A stretch of DNA of 64,000 nt from Winogradskyella schleiferi (GCF_013394655.1 NZ_CP053351.1:2634501-2698500), one strand, 5' to 3'; positions 8,625 to 18,013 are shown, counted from the stretch's first letter. Translations and numbers: made by a program. Notes: generated from the letters alone by a model not told the origin.

Positions 8625-9515
8625 TTAGCCCTTTCCCATTTTAAATAATTTTCGAAGCGAAGACGAATCGGTCTTTTCTTCAACTTTTGGTTGGTCAGTT
8701 TTACTTCGGTGCGATTCCAGGGTTTTGTTTTCAATTTGTTTTGAAGATGTATTTCCTAAGCTTTCCGTTCGCCTTGTTGACGATTTAATTTCTTTTTCAG
8801 TATCAATTGCTCCTGTTTTCGCTATATTGGCCATTGTACCGCCATTTTTTTTATCCCCAAGTGCTCGTAATTGTGCAACTTGCGTATCTAAATCTCCAAA
8901 ATAAATTTTATCATATAGTGCAATGGCTTCAGCATAACGCTCTTGCTCCTCGTAAACCCAAGCCAACAATAGCAATTCATGTCTGGTTGATTTTGCATTG
9001 TTTTTATTGGCATTTAGCTCTAGACTTTTATTAATGTCTGCTTCGGTTTCTTTAATATTTCCTAGGTTGAACTGAACTTTAGCGCGCATAAAATAAGCCA
9101 TAGCATTGGGTCTTAAAGCCACCATTTGATCGTACTTTTCTAAATCACTTTCTTTAGTATTCTCTCTTGCAATAAGTTTTTTACTGTTTCGAATAAAATA
9201 GATATGTTCGTAGTAAACATCACAACTGTAAATGAGTTCAGTCTGCATGGCAACCAATAAGTCTTTACGGGCCAATTGTCCTTTATAGAATTTTTTGTCA
9301 ATATCTTCTTCTACAATTTGTGCATCAATTTGCGTGGCATATTTAGGTAATGTTTCTTGTAAACAAGCTTTAAACCCATTATCCGTAAGTGTTCGTTTTA
9401 GACTTTCTTCCTCTAGACAAGCACATATATCTGTTCTAAATGCACTTTTATAGGATTGCGCATTTACAATTGAGAAAATGGTTAGCGTCATTAAAACAGT
9501 AATCGTATGTTTCAT
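8625..9515 (-). CDS. Secreted tetratricopeptide-repeat protein
   Basis: 296 residues with a signal peptide (about 1-19, ending VNAQS). A Cys-containing N-terminal region follows (FRTDICACLEEESL; DNGFKACLQETL). TPR units lie at about residues 130-205: AMAYFMRAKVQFNLGNIKETEADINKSL and LLLAWVYEEQERYAEAIALYDKIYF. The last 70 residues are polar and probably disordered (many Ser, Lys, Glu). Likely periplasmic. The gene starts 25 bp after the stop of the 9541 gene, so the pair is probably an operon. Function unknown. Confidence 0.75.
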   Translation of the reverse strand: MKHTITVLMTLTIFSIVNAQSYKSAFRTDICACLEEESLKRTLTDNGFKACLQETLPKYATQIDAQIVEEDIDKKFYKGQLARKDLLVAMQTELIYSCDVYYEHIYFIRNSKKLIARENTKESDLEKYDQMVALRPNAMAYFMRAKVQFNLGNIKETEADINKSLELNANKNNAKSTRHELLLLAWVYEEQERYAEAIALYDKIYFGDLDTQVAQLRALGDKKNGGTMANIAKTGAIDTEKEIKSSTRRTESLGNTSSKQIENKTLESHRSKTDQPKVEEKTDSSSLRKLFKMGKG

Positions 9516-9540
9516 TGGTTTGGATTTAAAATCATTGCAA

Positions 9541-9969
9541 TTATTCTTCGTCTTCCTCGGTGCCTGCGAAATAGGCTTTTACGGAAAGCATGCAGAATTT
9601 CAATGCTTTTTTCGACTTGTTTAGGTTGAGCGTCGCTTTGGCTTGTCTCATAAAAGGCGCATCGCTGATATCATCTGCAATATCTGGCACTTCTTGCCAA
9701 AGGCTATCCACATCTCTTTCTGCACGTTCCATTAACTCATCTTCTATTTCAGCTGGCACTTCAACTCCTGCCCTAGATAAACTATCATAAACAAAAACTT
9801 TGTGGTACAACTCAAATGAATGTTTTACAAAATTATCGACGCTTGTAATTTTAGATTTTCGTTTTGGTGGTTTAATACGATTTTCTTGTGACCAACTGCC
9901 TGTAGAAAATAGGAATAGTATAAAAATGGCTAATATTGATTTGCGGTAAATAGGATTTTTAGTTTTCAT
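9541..9969 (-). CDS. Small secreted helical protein, unknown
   Basis: 142 residues with a signal peptide (SILAIFILFLFSTGSWSQ). A mature, highly charged helical domain follows: KSKITSVDNFVKHSFELYHKVFVYDSL, then a Glu/Asp-rich stretch and KATLNLNKSKKALKFCMLSVKAYF. The tail is acidic (EEDEE). No family is recognised. It precedes the TPR gene by 25 bp and probably shares its message. Divergent from the histidine kinase at 10153. Confidence 0.65.
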   Translation of the reverse strand: MKTKNPIYRKSILAIFILFLFSTGSWSQENRIKPPKRKSKITSVDNFVKHSFELYHKVFVYDSLSRAGVEVPAEIEDELMERAERDVDSLWQEVPDIADDISDAPFMRQAKATLNLNKSKKALKFCMLSVKAYFAGTEEDEE

Positions 9970-10152
9970 AAAGCCTGCTTTAAGAATTGCAATTAACCAT
10001 CCTGATTAATTTTACATAAATCAACAACTTATTCTAAACAAAAACTATAGCCAATTTATTAACGTTGATTTTGAATGTATTAACGTAACAATTGTAGCTC
10101 GTTTTTGATTTTAATTACTATTTTTAAACCAGCTATTAATTTTATTTCATTA

Positions 10153-11940
10153 ATGAAAAGATTCTTAACCCTCTTCTTTTTAACTATTTCTATATTTTGT
10201 TTTTCGCAAAACAAGATGCTCGATTCTCTAGAAAATGTCATCAATACATATACAAAAGAGGATACTACTTATGTGAACTTAAGAATAAAGTTTACGGCAA
10301 GAAAAATGTTTTTAACACCTGCTGATACAACATGGGCAGCTTATGTCAATAAAACATTAGATATTTCTAAACAACTAAATTATCCAAAGGGAATTGCTAT
10401 ATCTTATAACAATTTAGGCATTATTCATCACTATTTTTTGTCTGACCCATTAGGAGGTCTCGATTATTATCAGAAAAGTTATGCGATTTTTGATAAATAC
10501 CCCAAATTCAATACCTATGTGATTGCTATTCTTACCAACATTGGACTCATTCATTTAGAGCAACAAGAATATGAAAAAGCCTTGAAAAGTTTTAAATCCT
10601 TATTAAAGTACCCAGAAAATAATAAGAAATACATGACACAGTTTTACATCGCCAACACTTATGGAGACCAAAAAAAACTAGATTCCTCAATTTACTATTA
10701 TAAGAAAGCACTTGTTGGCTCTGAACAAAATAAACAACTACTCTATGTAGCGAACATTAAAACGAATTTAGGCTTGGTTCAGACCAATGCTGGTTTTATA
10801 GAAGAAGGTTTGGTAAGCATTAATGAAAGTTTAGATTTAATAGAACAGCATAACATTGAAAGTTTACGAGTTCCTGCTTACACAAATGCAGCAGAAATAT
10901 ATTTAATAAATAACAACATTGAAAAAGCAGAATACTTCGCAACCAGCAGTTTAGAACTTAACGAATCCTTAAATAACCTCAACACAGAAAAAAGTGCTTT
11001 AGCAACATTAGCCAACATTTACACCCAAAAAAAAGATTACAAAAATGCCTTACTCACCTATCAAAAACATATAGTATTAAGGGATAGTTTGATTAACGCA
11101 GATCGGAAACTTGAAATTGCCAGAAAAGAGATTCAGTTTGAAGCCGATAAGGATCGTGCCATTTCGCAAGTAGAGATTGAACGCCAGAAATCGATTAAAA
11201 ACGCCTCAATCATTGGAGGTTCTGGACTTATCCTAGCTTCCATTATTAGTTTCGTTTTATACCGCCGTAAGCAAGATGCTGTTTCAAAATCCAAGGAAGC
11301 TGAGTTTAATGCAAAGGTTTCAGATACGGAATTAAAAGCCTTACGCTCTCAAATGAATCCGCATTTTATCTTTAATTCTTTAAATTCCATCGGCGATTAT
11401 ATTTTAAAAAACGATACACAATCGGCCAGTGACTACTTGGGGAAATTTGCAAAATTGATGCGGCTTACTCTAGAAAACTCAGAAAAGAAAGAAATTCTAT
11501 TAAGCGAGGACATATCTCTTCTTAGAACATATATGGATATTGAACGCAAACGTTTCAACTATAAATTCGATTATGTTATTGAAATAGAAGCTGATTTAGA
11601 TGCTGATAATATTTTGGTACCACCAATGATTCTTCAACCTTTTATTGAAAATAGCATCATTCACGGTTTGTCACGAAAAGAAGAACTCGGTTTAGTGAAA
11701 ATTTCTTTTAAGGCAGAAAAAAACATGTTGATTTGTAGTGTCGACGATAATGGTGTTGGTCGAAAAAATTCAATTTCAAATAAAAATAATCCTGAAAGTA
11801 AATCCATGGGAATGGCGATTACCAAGAGTAGAATTGAGATTATCAATAAATTAAAAAACACCAACGGAAATGTTGAAATTACAGATAAAACCGAAGGTAC
11901 ACGCATAGACGTTTCATTACCAATGCAACTTGCTTATTAG
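10153..11940 (+). CDS. LytS-type sensor histidine kinase with periplasmic TPR repeats
   Basis: 595 residues from the ATG at 10153, which begins a clear signal peptide (MKRFLTLFFLTISIFCFSQ); an upstream in-frame start at 10105 would add 16 residues and spoil it. The periplasmic part (about 20-345) is TPR-like, with units such as YNNLGIIHHYF, VANIKTNLGLVQTNAGFIEEGL and ATLANIYTQKKDYKNALLTY. A coiled segment and one membrane helix follow (IIGGSGLILASIISFVLY). The cytoplasmic His_kinase domain has the phosphoacceptor His404 in SQMNPHFIFNSLN. A GHKL ATPase domain has the N-box FIENSIIHGL and DDNGVGR. It pairs with the LytTR regulator 116 bp downstream. Confidence 0.9.
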   Translation: MKRFLTLFFLTISIFCFSQNKMLDSLENVINTYTKEDTTYVNLRIKFTARKMFLTPADTTWAAYVNKTLDISKQLNYPKGIAISYNNLGIIHHYFLSDPLGGLDYYQKSYAIFDKYPKFNTYVIAILTNIGLIHLEQQEYEKALKSFKSLLKYPENNKKYMTQFYIANTYGDQKKLDSSIYYYKKALVGSEQNKQLLYVANIKTNLGLVQTNAGFIEEGLVSINESLDLIEQHNIESLRVPAYTNAAEIYLINNNIEKAEYFATSSLELNESLNNLNTEKSALATLANIYTQKKDYKNALLTYQKHIVLRDSLINADRKLEIARKEIQFEADKDRAISQVEIERQKSIKNASIIGGSGLILASIISFVLYRRKQDAVSKSKEAEFNAKVSDTELKALRSQMNPHFIFNSLNSIGDYILKNDTQSASDYLGKFAKLMRLTLENSEKKEILLSEDISLLRTYMDIERKRFNYKFDYVIEIEADLDADNILVPPMILQPFIENSIIHGLSRKEELGLVKISFKAEKNMLICSVDDNGVGRKNSISNKNNPESKSMGMAITKSRIEIINKLKNTNGNVEITDKTEGTRIDVSLPMQLAY

Positions 11941-12056
11941 ATTACAATTAAATAATAACAGAACACAGATGGAGCTGATTTAGCTGATTTTCGCAGATAA
12001 CAGAAAATGTCAAGTTAAGTTCAATAATAATATTCCCGATTTCTCGGTAAATGAAT

Positions 12057-12791
12057 ATGATAAAAACCATAATTATAGATGACGAAACCCATTGTTCAGA
12101 TCGTGTTTTGAGTCTCATTGAAAGACATCCAAAGACTTTTAATGTGCTTGCCGTTATAGACAATGTAGATGAAGCGCTGCGCCTTGTGCCACAATTACAG
12201 CCTGAATTAGTGTTCTTGGATATTAAGATTCATGATAAAACAGGATTCGATTTTTTACAGGAAATCGGATCAATTAATTTTAAAATAATCTTCACAACTG
12301 CTTTTGATAATTTCGCCATAAAAGCTTTCAAATTTAGTGCTCTCGATTATTTATTAAAGCCCATAGATACTGACGATTTCGATGCTGCAGTTTCACGTTT
12401 GAAAGACAACCTATCCAAACAAAATATGGAGCAACAACTTCAAAATTTGTTTGAAAATCTGAAACCGAATCAAAAGAAAGTGATTACCATTCCGTCATTA
12501 ACGGGCTTTGAAACCTTAAAAGTGGTAGACATTATTCATTTGGAGGCAGATACTAGTTATACACATATCTTTACTAAGGATGGAAAAACCATGGTTTCTA
12601 AACCGATAAAATTTTACGAAGATTTATTGGCTGAAAACGCATTCTTTAAAACGCATAAATCGCACCTTATTAATATCGATCATGTGAAAAAATATTATAA
12701 AGGAAAACAAAGTTATGTGTTGATGTCCAATGATGCGAAAGTGCCAATTTCAGTAAGGCGAAAAGATGAGTTTTTGAAGCATTTTATTTAA
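12057..12791 (+). CDS. LytTR-family response regulator, partner of the upstream kinase
   Basis: 244 residues from the ATG at 12057 (MIKTIIIDDE); an ATG two codons upstream is also possible. Receiver domain: acidic pocket IDDE, predicted phosphoacceptor Asp55 in LVFLDIKIHDKTGFDFL, Thr in IFTTAFDNFAIKAF and Lys in YLLKPID. LytTR DNA-binding domain at about 135-244: VITIPSLTGFETLKVVDIIHLEADTSY style start, FFKTHKSHLINIDHVKKY near the end. Same strand as and just after the LytS-like kinase, forming a two-component pair. The 3' end overlaps the convergent yihY-like gene by 8 bp. Confidence 0.9.
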   Translation: MIKTIIIDDETHCSDRVLSLIERHPKTFNVLAVIDNVDEALRLVPQLQPELVFLDIKIHDKTGFDFLQEIGSINFKIIFTTAFDNFAIKAFKFSALDYLLKPIDTDDFDAAVSRLKDNLSKQNMEQQLQNLFENLKPNQKKVITIPSLTGFETLKVVDIIHLEADTSYTHIFTKDGKTMVSKPIKFYEDLLAENAFFKTHKSHLINIDHVKKYYKGKQSYVLMSNDAKVPISVRRKDEFLKHFI

Positions 12792-13773
12792 TAATCTCTT
12801 CAATATCTTTTTGTTTAATTTCTTTTCTTGCTCTTGGATGCTTTCTTAAAAACTGAAGTGAGGCGTTAAGCTCGTAACCTAATAAGAGAATATTGGAATT
12901 CAACCATAGATACAACAACAAAATCAACAAGGCACCGATAGATCCATAAAGCTCGTTGTATTGGGAAAAGTTTTCGATATAAATACCAAACAAAAACGAG
13001 GTTAGCATAATGAGTAAGGTAGTTAACAACGCTCCAACAGAAAAAAACTTGGACTCCCTACCTTCTTTAGTTCCAAAATAATATAAAGTTGCTGTTGCTA
13101 TATAAGCCATGATGACGAAGAACAAATACTTTACAAAGATTATCCAACCCAATCCCTTATCATCTTCCGCAAATGCATTTCCGCTTAAGCTTTCATAAAG
13201 CGGTTGAATAATATAAATCTGAAAATAGCCAAAAACAGCAACGGTTAGCAATAGAAGAAAAGCTAAAATCAATGCCACGCCAAGTGCTATTCCATATTGT
13301 TTAAAGACATTTCGATATAATTGTTTGTGATACGAGGTTTCAAAACCTGAAAAAACGGCGTTTACACCATTTGCCATCAAGAAAATAGATAGTAAAAACA
13401 CTGATGAGATTATCCCTCCACTACTGTTACTGCTCATATCTTGAAAAATACTATCGATAAAAAATTCGGAAGTTTGTGGTGGTAAAATTGATCTTAAAAA
13501 ACTTAAAAATTCTATTTGAAATCCGTCAATAGGAATATGAGGAATTACAATAATGACAAACAACAAAAAAGGAAAAATTGCGGTAAAAAAACTAAAAGCT
13601 ATCGCACTTGCCCTTGTTGTAAGTGCACCATTGACAATGCCCATGACGTAAAGTTCCAACAAATCGTAAATGGATAAACCCTCAAATCCTGGCAATTTAA
13701 TCTGTTTAAAAAAACGCATAATTACATTAAGCACCGGAATTTTATCTACTTTATCTTCTATGAGTTTACTCAT
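12784..13773 (-). CDS. YihY/UPF0761 (BrkB-like) inner membrane protein
   Basis: 329 residues with about six membrane helices. Typical family features are the motif ALTTRASAIAFSFFTAIFPFLLFV near residue 55 and the loop YHKQLYRNVFKQYGIALGVALIL. The last helices follow (GALLTTLLIMLTSFLFGIY, then YGSIGALLILLLYLWLNSNILLLGYELNA). Once called ribonuclease BN by mistake; the role is still not settled. It lies downstream of nadC on the same strand, separated by a hairpin, and overlaps the end of the convergent LytTR gene by 8 bp. Confidence 0.88.
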   Translation of the reverse strand: MSKLIEDKVDKIPVLNVIMRFFKQIKLPGFEGLSIYDLLELYVMGIVNGALTTRASAIAFSFFTAIFPFLLFVIIVIPHIPIDGFQIEFLSFLRSILPPQTSEFFIDSIFQDMSSNSSGGIISSVFLLSIFLMANGVNAVFSGFETSYHKQLYRNVFKQYGIALGVALILAFLLLLTVAVFGYFQIYIIQPLYESLSGNAFAEDDKGLGWIIFVKYLFFVIMAYIATATLYYFGTKEGRESKFFSVGALLTTLLIMLTSFLFGIYIENFSQYNELYGSIGALLILLLYLWLNSNILLLGYELNASLQFLRKHPRARKEIKQKDIEEIIK

Positions 13774-13797
13774 TCGTTAGTTTAAAGTTTTAAATTT

Positions 13798-13838
13798 AAA
13801 ATTCAAGGTTTTGCGTCAGAGCGTCAACTTTGAATTTT
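13798..13838 (-). terminator. Hairpin between nadC and the yihY-like gene
   Basis: AAAATTCAA (13798-13806) pairs with TTGAATTTT (13830-13838). Weaker pairing continues inward through GTT/AAC around the loop TTGCGTCAGAGCGTC. It lies 18 bp after the nadC stop on the minus strand and may attenuate read-through into the yihY-like gene. AT-rich, so only a moderate call. Confidence 0.4.
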
Positions 13839-13855
13839 GAACATTAAATTCAGAA

Positions 13856-14713
13856 TTATACGGCTTTTAAACTCAAATCCATATTGTAAACTGAATGCGT
13901 TAATGCACCAGATGAAATATAATCGACACCACATTCGGCATATTTTCTGAGTGTAGTTTCGTTAATTCCACCAGAAGATTCAGTTAAACATTGGTCTCCA
14001 ATGAGCTTTACCGCTTTACGAGTATCCTCATAATTAAAATTATCTATAAGGATTCTGTAAACACCTCCACAATCCAAGATTTCCTTGATTTCTTCGAGAT
14101 TTCTGGCTTCAACAATTATTTTTAGATTTCTGTTGGTATCCTTTAAATATTGCTTGGTTAAGTTAATAGCTTTTGTCACACCTTCTGCAAAATCAATGTG
14201 ATTGTCTTTTAGCATTATCATATCATACAAAGCAAATCTGTGGTTTTCGCCACCTCCAATTTTTACGGCCCATTTTTCTAAAGCTCTAATGCCTGGTGTG
14301 GTTTTTCTGGTATCTAAAATTTTAGTTCCAGTACCCTCCAATAAGTCAACAAACTGTCTGGTTTTTGTGGCGATAGCACTCATACGCTGCATAGCGTTTA
14401 AAACTAATCGTTCGGCTTTAAGAATGGATTGCGATGCTCCTTCAACATAAAAAACAATATCTCCATGTTTCACTTTCTGACCATCTTCTATTAAAGTTTC
14501 GACTTTCATATGGTCATCCACGAAAGCGAATACTTGTTTTGCAAATTCTACACCTGCAATAATACCTTTGTCCTTTACCAATAACTTCGCTTTTCCTTGA
14601 GCGGAAGCAGGAATGCAGGCCAACGAACTATGATCGCCATCGCCAACATCTTCATGTATAGCATTAGAGATAATTAATTCTATTTCTTTATCGAATTGTA
14701 CTTTTGATATCAT
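13856..14713 (-). CDS. nadC: Nicotinate-nucleotide pyrophosphorylase (carboxylating)
   Basis: Quinolinate phosphoribosyltransferase: makes nicotinate mononucleotide from quinolinate and PRPP in de novo NAD synthesis. 285 residues, the usual length. Visible signatures: HEDVGDGDHSSLACIP at the N-terminus, NAMQRMSAIATKTRQFVDLL, the active-site TRKTTPGIRALEKWAVKIGG segment with its Arg and Lys, HRFALYDMIMLKDNHI, and IIVEARNLEEI near the barrel end. Cytosolic. Divergent from rlmH, with a tandem heptamer repeat in the intergenic region. Confidence 0.97.
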   Translation of the reverse strand: MISKVQFDKEIELIISNAIHEDVGDGDHSSLACIPASAQGKAKLLVKDKGIIAGVEFAKQVFAFVDDHMKVETLIEDGQKVKHGDIVFYVEGASQSILKAERLVLNAMQRMSAIATKTRQFVDLLEGTGTKILDTRKTTPGIRALEKWAVKIGGGENHRFALYDMIMLKDNHIDFAEGVTKAINLTKQYLKDTNRNLKIIVEARNLEEIKEILDCGGVYRILIDNFNYEDTRKAVKLIGDQCLTESSGGINETTLRKYAECGVDYISSGALTHSVYNMDLSLKAV

Positions 14714-14800
14714 TTGAATACTTATTTAGTGTAAAAATAGGAAATAGATTAAGGATTTACGATTTTAGAATTACGAATTAGGAAGGAATTAGGAATTATG

Positions 14801-14835
14801 GATTAGGGATTAGGGATTAGGGATTAGGGATTAGG
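14801..14835. repeat. Five perfect tandem copies of GATTAGG
   Basis: The heptamer GATTAGG occurs five times without interruption. Degenerate related units (GAATTAGG) lie just before it, from about 14775. It sits 42 bp upstream of rlmH and 88 bp upstream of the divergent nadC start. A short array of this kind can change copy number by slippage. Confidence 0.95.
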
Positions 14836-14876
14836 AAAAATCTGAAATTGTAAATCGTAAATCGTAATTTTGCAAA

Positions 14877-15350
14877 ATGAATATAAAACTTATAGCCATA
14901 GGCAAAACCGACAATAAAAATCTACAAACCTTAATTGCAGATTACACCAAACGACTTGGCTTCTATATTAAGTTCGAATTTGATGTGATTCCTGATTTGA
15001 AAAAGGTCAAAAACCTATCGGAAGCCCAACAAAAAGAAAAAGAAGGCGAACTTATCTTGGCAAAAACCCAAACCTCTGATGTTCTAATTCTACTCGATGA
15101 AAATGGAAAACAACTAGATTCCATTGCATTTTCAGGCTATTTGCAAAAACATATGAACTCTGGTATCAAAAACTTAATTTTTGTAATTGGTGGTCCTTAT
15201 GGATTTTCGGATAGTGTTTATAACCGCGCGAATGGCAAACTAGGATTGTCCAAAATGACATTTTCACATCAAATGGTTCGGTTGTTTTTTATTGAACAAT
15301 TGTACAGAGGGTTTACAATTCTTAGAAATGAACCTTATCATCATCGCTAA
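14877..15350 (+). CDS. rlmH: 23S rRNA (pseudouridine1915-N3)-methyltransferase RlmH
   Basis: SPOUT-family methyltransferase acting on helix 69 of 23S rRNA in the 70S ribosome. 157 residues, canonical length. Seen: start MNIKLIAIGKTDNKNLQTLI, the KEGELIL segment, LILLDENGKQLDS, the SAM-binding knot loop FVIGGPYGFSD, LSKMTFSHQMVRLFFIEQLYR, and the invariant C-terminal NEPYHHR. A TAATTTTG promoter-like box (14865-14872) sits only 5 bp before the ATG, so a leaderless or very short message is possible. Confidence 0.97.
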   Translation: MNIKLIAIGKTDNKNLQTLIADYTKRLGFYIKFEFDVIPDLKKVKNLSEAQQKEKEGELILAKTQTSDVLILLDENGKQLDSIAFSGYLQKHMNSGIKNLIFVIGGPYGFSDSVYNRANGKLGLSKMTFSHQMVRLFFIEQLYRGFTILRNEPYHHR

Positions 15351-15387
15351 AGACTATAAACCCTCTGAAATTAAACGTCGAACTTTA

Positions 15388-15687
15388 TTAATGTGTTTTA
15401 TAAATCTCTTTACGTTTCTTAAGCTGTCTCGTTAAATCATTAATGGTTTCATTCATTGCCATTTCGTAATTTTTTTTGTTTGAAGTAGCAAAAATGCGAG
15501 GTCCAGGTAAGCTTAATTCTATATTACATATTTTACCCGCATCATGATCTTTTTCATCATGTTTAAAATAAACTTGGGCTGAAATCAAAAACTCAAATTT
15601 ATTGGCTAGCTTTTCTAATTTTTCTTCGGTTAATGCCGAAAGTGTTTCACTTGTATCTATGTTTACGTATTGAAATTTTACTGTCAT
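15388..15687 (-). CDS. hpf: Ribosome hibernation promoting factor (short form)
   Basis: 99-residue HPF/RaiA-family protein (S30AE fold) that binds the decoding region of idle ribosomes. Seen: the N-terminal beta strand MTVKFQYVNIDTSETL, the first helix LTEEKLEKLANKFEFLISAQVYFK, the strand NIELSLPGPRIFATSNKKNYEMAMNE with the usual basic and aromatic pattern, and a basic tail (RQLKKRKEIY). It lacks the long C-terminal dimerisation domain. Convergent with rlmH, 37 bp apart. Confidence 0.88.
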   Translation of the reverse strand: MTVKFQYVNIDTSETLSALTEEKLEKLANKFEFLISAQVYFKHDEKDHDAGKICNIELSLPGPRIFATSNKKNYEMAMNETINDLTRQLKKRKEIYKTH

Positions 15688-15833
15688 AATCTATCGCATT
15701 TAAAATGAATAATTCTTTTGTCTAAGATAAAGATTTAAGTCAGTTTTCTGACTGATAAATATCATAAATAATTGATAAAATTTTTAATTTTCTAGAATTT
15801 TGAAAATCTTAAAAACACAACCTATTAAGGCTT

Positions 15834-16829
15834 TTATTTATTCTTTCTCTTAAACCTATAACCAACGGCCAATTTCGCCTTGGTTAAATTTAAGCGGTAT
15901 TTATTATCATAATCCAGGTCTGTGGAATATAAGCCATTACTATAAGTTAGACTGACATAAAATTGATTGAAATTATAACCCAATCCCAATAGAAAATCCA
16001 ATTTATAAAGCATTGGATTCGCTGGTCTATAACTATCATCTTCTAAAGTAATTTTCTTATTTACTAGACCAACTCCAGGCATTACGTTGATGGTCGCTGA
16101 AATATTTTCAGGCAGTTTAAAATAAGAAATAAATCCAGCCAAAACGCCAAGCGCAGCACCTTGATAGCGTTTTATATTTCCTTGTTCATTGAAATAGGAA
16201 TTTGTACTTTCAGACAATATACTTGTCTTTGCAGAGAAGTAATCGAAACCACCAAAAACACCTAAGCCACCTGTGATGAATATATCTTTATGGCGTTCTT
16301 CTGAAAAACCAGCTTTTAAAAGTGCATAGGAAAACTCAATATCGTCTAACGTGAATAAATAATTAAACCCGAAACTCACAGAGCGTACATCACTTCTAAA
16401 AACAAAAGGTTCATCAAAATCATTTTTAGCGGTAAACCCTTTATAGGTTTGAAGATAAACATTGGCGAAATGCCGATCTTCTAAAATGGTCGTGCCTTGC
16501 AAGTCAAAACGCGTTGTTTCCTCTTTGTTGGGATTTTTAAGGTTGAATCCAATATCAACAATAACTTTCTTATTGGCAAAACCCAGTCCTAAGCCGTGTC
16601 TATTATTAGGGACGAATCTTGCCTTAGAATCGTCATTTTTAATACTAAATTTATTAACCTTAAAATTTGTGAATAAACGTATGGAATAATTTTCTATATC
16701 CCTATCGATAAGCAATTCATCTAAATCATCAATATTTTGTGCATTTATAGTTGAGGAAGCGAAATAAATACCTAGAAGCAGAAAAACCTTGATGAATATA
16801 GCCTTTTGAAAAATAATTTGTTTTGACAA
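15834..16829 (-). CDS. DUF4421-like outer membrane beta-barrel protein
   Basis: 331 residues: signal peptide (about 1-31, ending TINAQ), then ENYSIRLFTNFKVNKFSI and the FVPNNRHGLGLGF motif typical of DUF4421 proteins. Many amphipathic strands follow; the protein ends in an aromatic/basic strand (KLAVGYRFKRKNK). Probably a 10-12 stranded barrel. A second, distantly similar protein is at 48658. Monocistronic; divergent from rdgB. Molecular role unknown. Confidence 0.7.
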   Translation of the reverse strand: MSKQIIFQKAIFIKVFLLLGIYFASSTINAQNIDDLDELLIDRDIENYSIRLFTNFKVNKFSIKNDDSKARFVPNNRHGLGLGFANKKVIVDIGFNLKNPNKEETTRFDLQGTTILEDRHFANVYLQTYKGFTAKNDFDEPFVFRSDVRSVSFGFNYLFTLDDIEFSYALLKAGFSEERHKDIFITGGLGVFGGFDYFSAKTSILSESTNSYFNEQGNIKRYQGAALGVLAGFISYFKLPENISATINVMPGVGLVNKKITLEDDSYRPANPMLYKLDFLLGLGYNFNQFYVSLTYSNGLYSTDLDYDNKYRLNLTKAKLAVGYRFKRKNK

Positions 16830-16945
16830 ATGATACGTATTAGATTCCTATTTTTACAAAGCACTTATTTAAACGTTTTAAGTTGACTAAAAATTTAAAG
16901 AAGTGAAACAAAATTACATTGAAAATCATTTTATAACGACAAATT

Positions 16946-17533
16946 ATGCAACTTGTTTTCGCTACCAATAACTTAAACAAACTAGAAGAAGTCCAAACGA
17001 TATTGCCACCACATATTAAACTTTTAAGTTTGAAGGATATTGCTTGGGTTGAAGATATTCCTGAAACACAAAACACTATTGAAGGGAATGCCATTCAAAA
17101 AGCCGAATATCTAAAAAAACATTATGGTTATGATTGCTTTGCCGATGATACCGGTTTAGAGGTTGAAGCCTTAAATGGCGAACCTGGCGTGTTCTCAGCA
17201 CGTTATGCCGGACCACAACGCAGTGCTGAAGACAACACCAATAAATTGCTCACCGAACTTAGAGATAAATCCAACAGAAATGCGCGATTTAAAACCGTAA
17301 TTGCCTTACATCTCAATGGCGAAATCCAAACCTTTACAGGCATTTGTAAAGGCGAAATTACAACCCAAAAACAGGGTAAAGGCGGTTTTGGTTATGACCC
17401 TATTTTTAAAGCTGAGGGTTATGACAAAACTTTTGCCGAAATTACTTTGGAAGAAAAAAATAAAATCGGACATCGCGGGAAAGCGGTCGTCCATTTGGTT
17501 GATTTTTTGAATACTGTAAGTGAGTCAGACTAA
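16946..17533 (+). CDS. rdgB: XTP/dITP pyrophosphatase (non-canonical purine NTPase)
   Basis: Hydrolyses XTP, ITP and dITP to keep deaminated purines out of nucleic acids. 195 residues, HAM1-like. Seen: N-terminal phosphate-binding motif VFATNNLNKLEEVQTIL, the DDTGLEVEALNGEPGVFSARYAG catalytic block with the invariant Asp and Glu, GKGGFGYDPIFKAEGYDKTFAE, and the C-terminal HRGKAV. Cytosolic. The next gene in the same direction (TfoX-like) starts 37 bp downstream. Confidence 0.97.
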   Translation: MQLVFATNNLNKLEEVQTILPPHIKLLSLKDIAWVEDIPETQNTIEGNAIQKAEYLKKHYGYDCFADDTGLEVEALNGEPGVFSARYAGPQRSAEDNTNKLLTELRDKSNRNARFKTVIALHLNGEIQTFTGICKGEITTQKQGKGGFGYDPIFKAEGYDKTFAEITLEEKNKIGHRGKAVVHLVDFLNTVSESD

Positions 17534-17570
17534 GCCCACATTAATCTTTACACTTTCATGATTACATGTT

Positions 17571-17942
17571 TTGGCATACGCTGAATTTCTAGCAGACTGC
17601 ATTAGACAACAACTAAAAGAAAAACGCACACATTTTGACGAAATGAAAATGATGGGCGGATTACACTTAAAAGTCGATCATAAAATGCTTTGTGGAATTC
17701 ATATCGACAATAATTATGGAGACAGCTTGATAATGGCTAGAATTGGACAAGCTATTTACGAAACTGAATTAAAAAAACCAGAATGTTTACCAATGGATTT
17801 CACAGACCGAGCAATAAAAGGTTATATTTTTGTAACACCTGAGGGTTTTGATACAGATAACGACTTGCCTTATTGGCTAGATTTGTGTTTGGAATTTAAT
17901 CCCTTAGTAAAAGCCAGAAAATTTAAAAAGAAAACGAAATAG
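17571..17942 (+). CDS. TfoX N-terminal domain protein (TTG start)
   Basis: 123 residues matching the N-terminal domain of TfoX/Sxy. The product starts MAYAEFLADCIRQQL, the family's usual MAYxEFLADRIR beginning. That supports the TTG at 17571 as the true start; no ATG lies in frame nearby. Later segments KMMGGLHLKVDHKMLCGI, MDFTDRAIKGYIFVTPEGF and WLDLCLEFNPLVKARK fit the domain. The TfoX C-terminal half is absent, as in many stand-alone homologues. It may be read with rdgB. The role is not known in this group; competence regulation should not be assumed. Confidence 0.85.
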   Translation: MAYAEFLADCIRQQLKEKRTHFDEMKMMGGLHLKVDHKMLCGIHIDNNYGDSLIMARIGQAIYETELKKPECLPMDFTDRAIKGYIFVTPEGFDTDNDLPYWLDLCLEFNPLVKARKFKKKTK

Positions 17943-18013
17943 CACTTTTCCCGTTTTTATATTTTCTAAAATATTAGAGTTATATTTAAACCAACACAAC
18001 CAAAGTAACCGAC

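Noticed and set aside
14775..14835. CRISPR-like array
   Set aside because: Units are 7-bp head-to-tail heptamers with no spacers and no cas genes nearby.
17301..17510. Two opposed short frames inside rdgB
   Set aside because: Both are shadows of the rdgB reading frame, with no family similarity.
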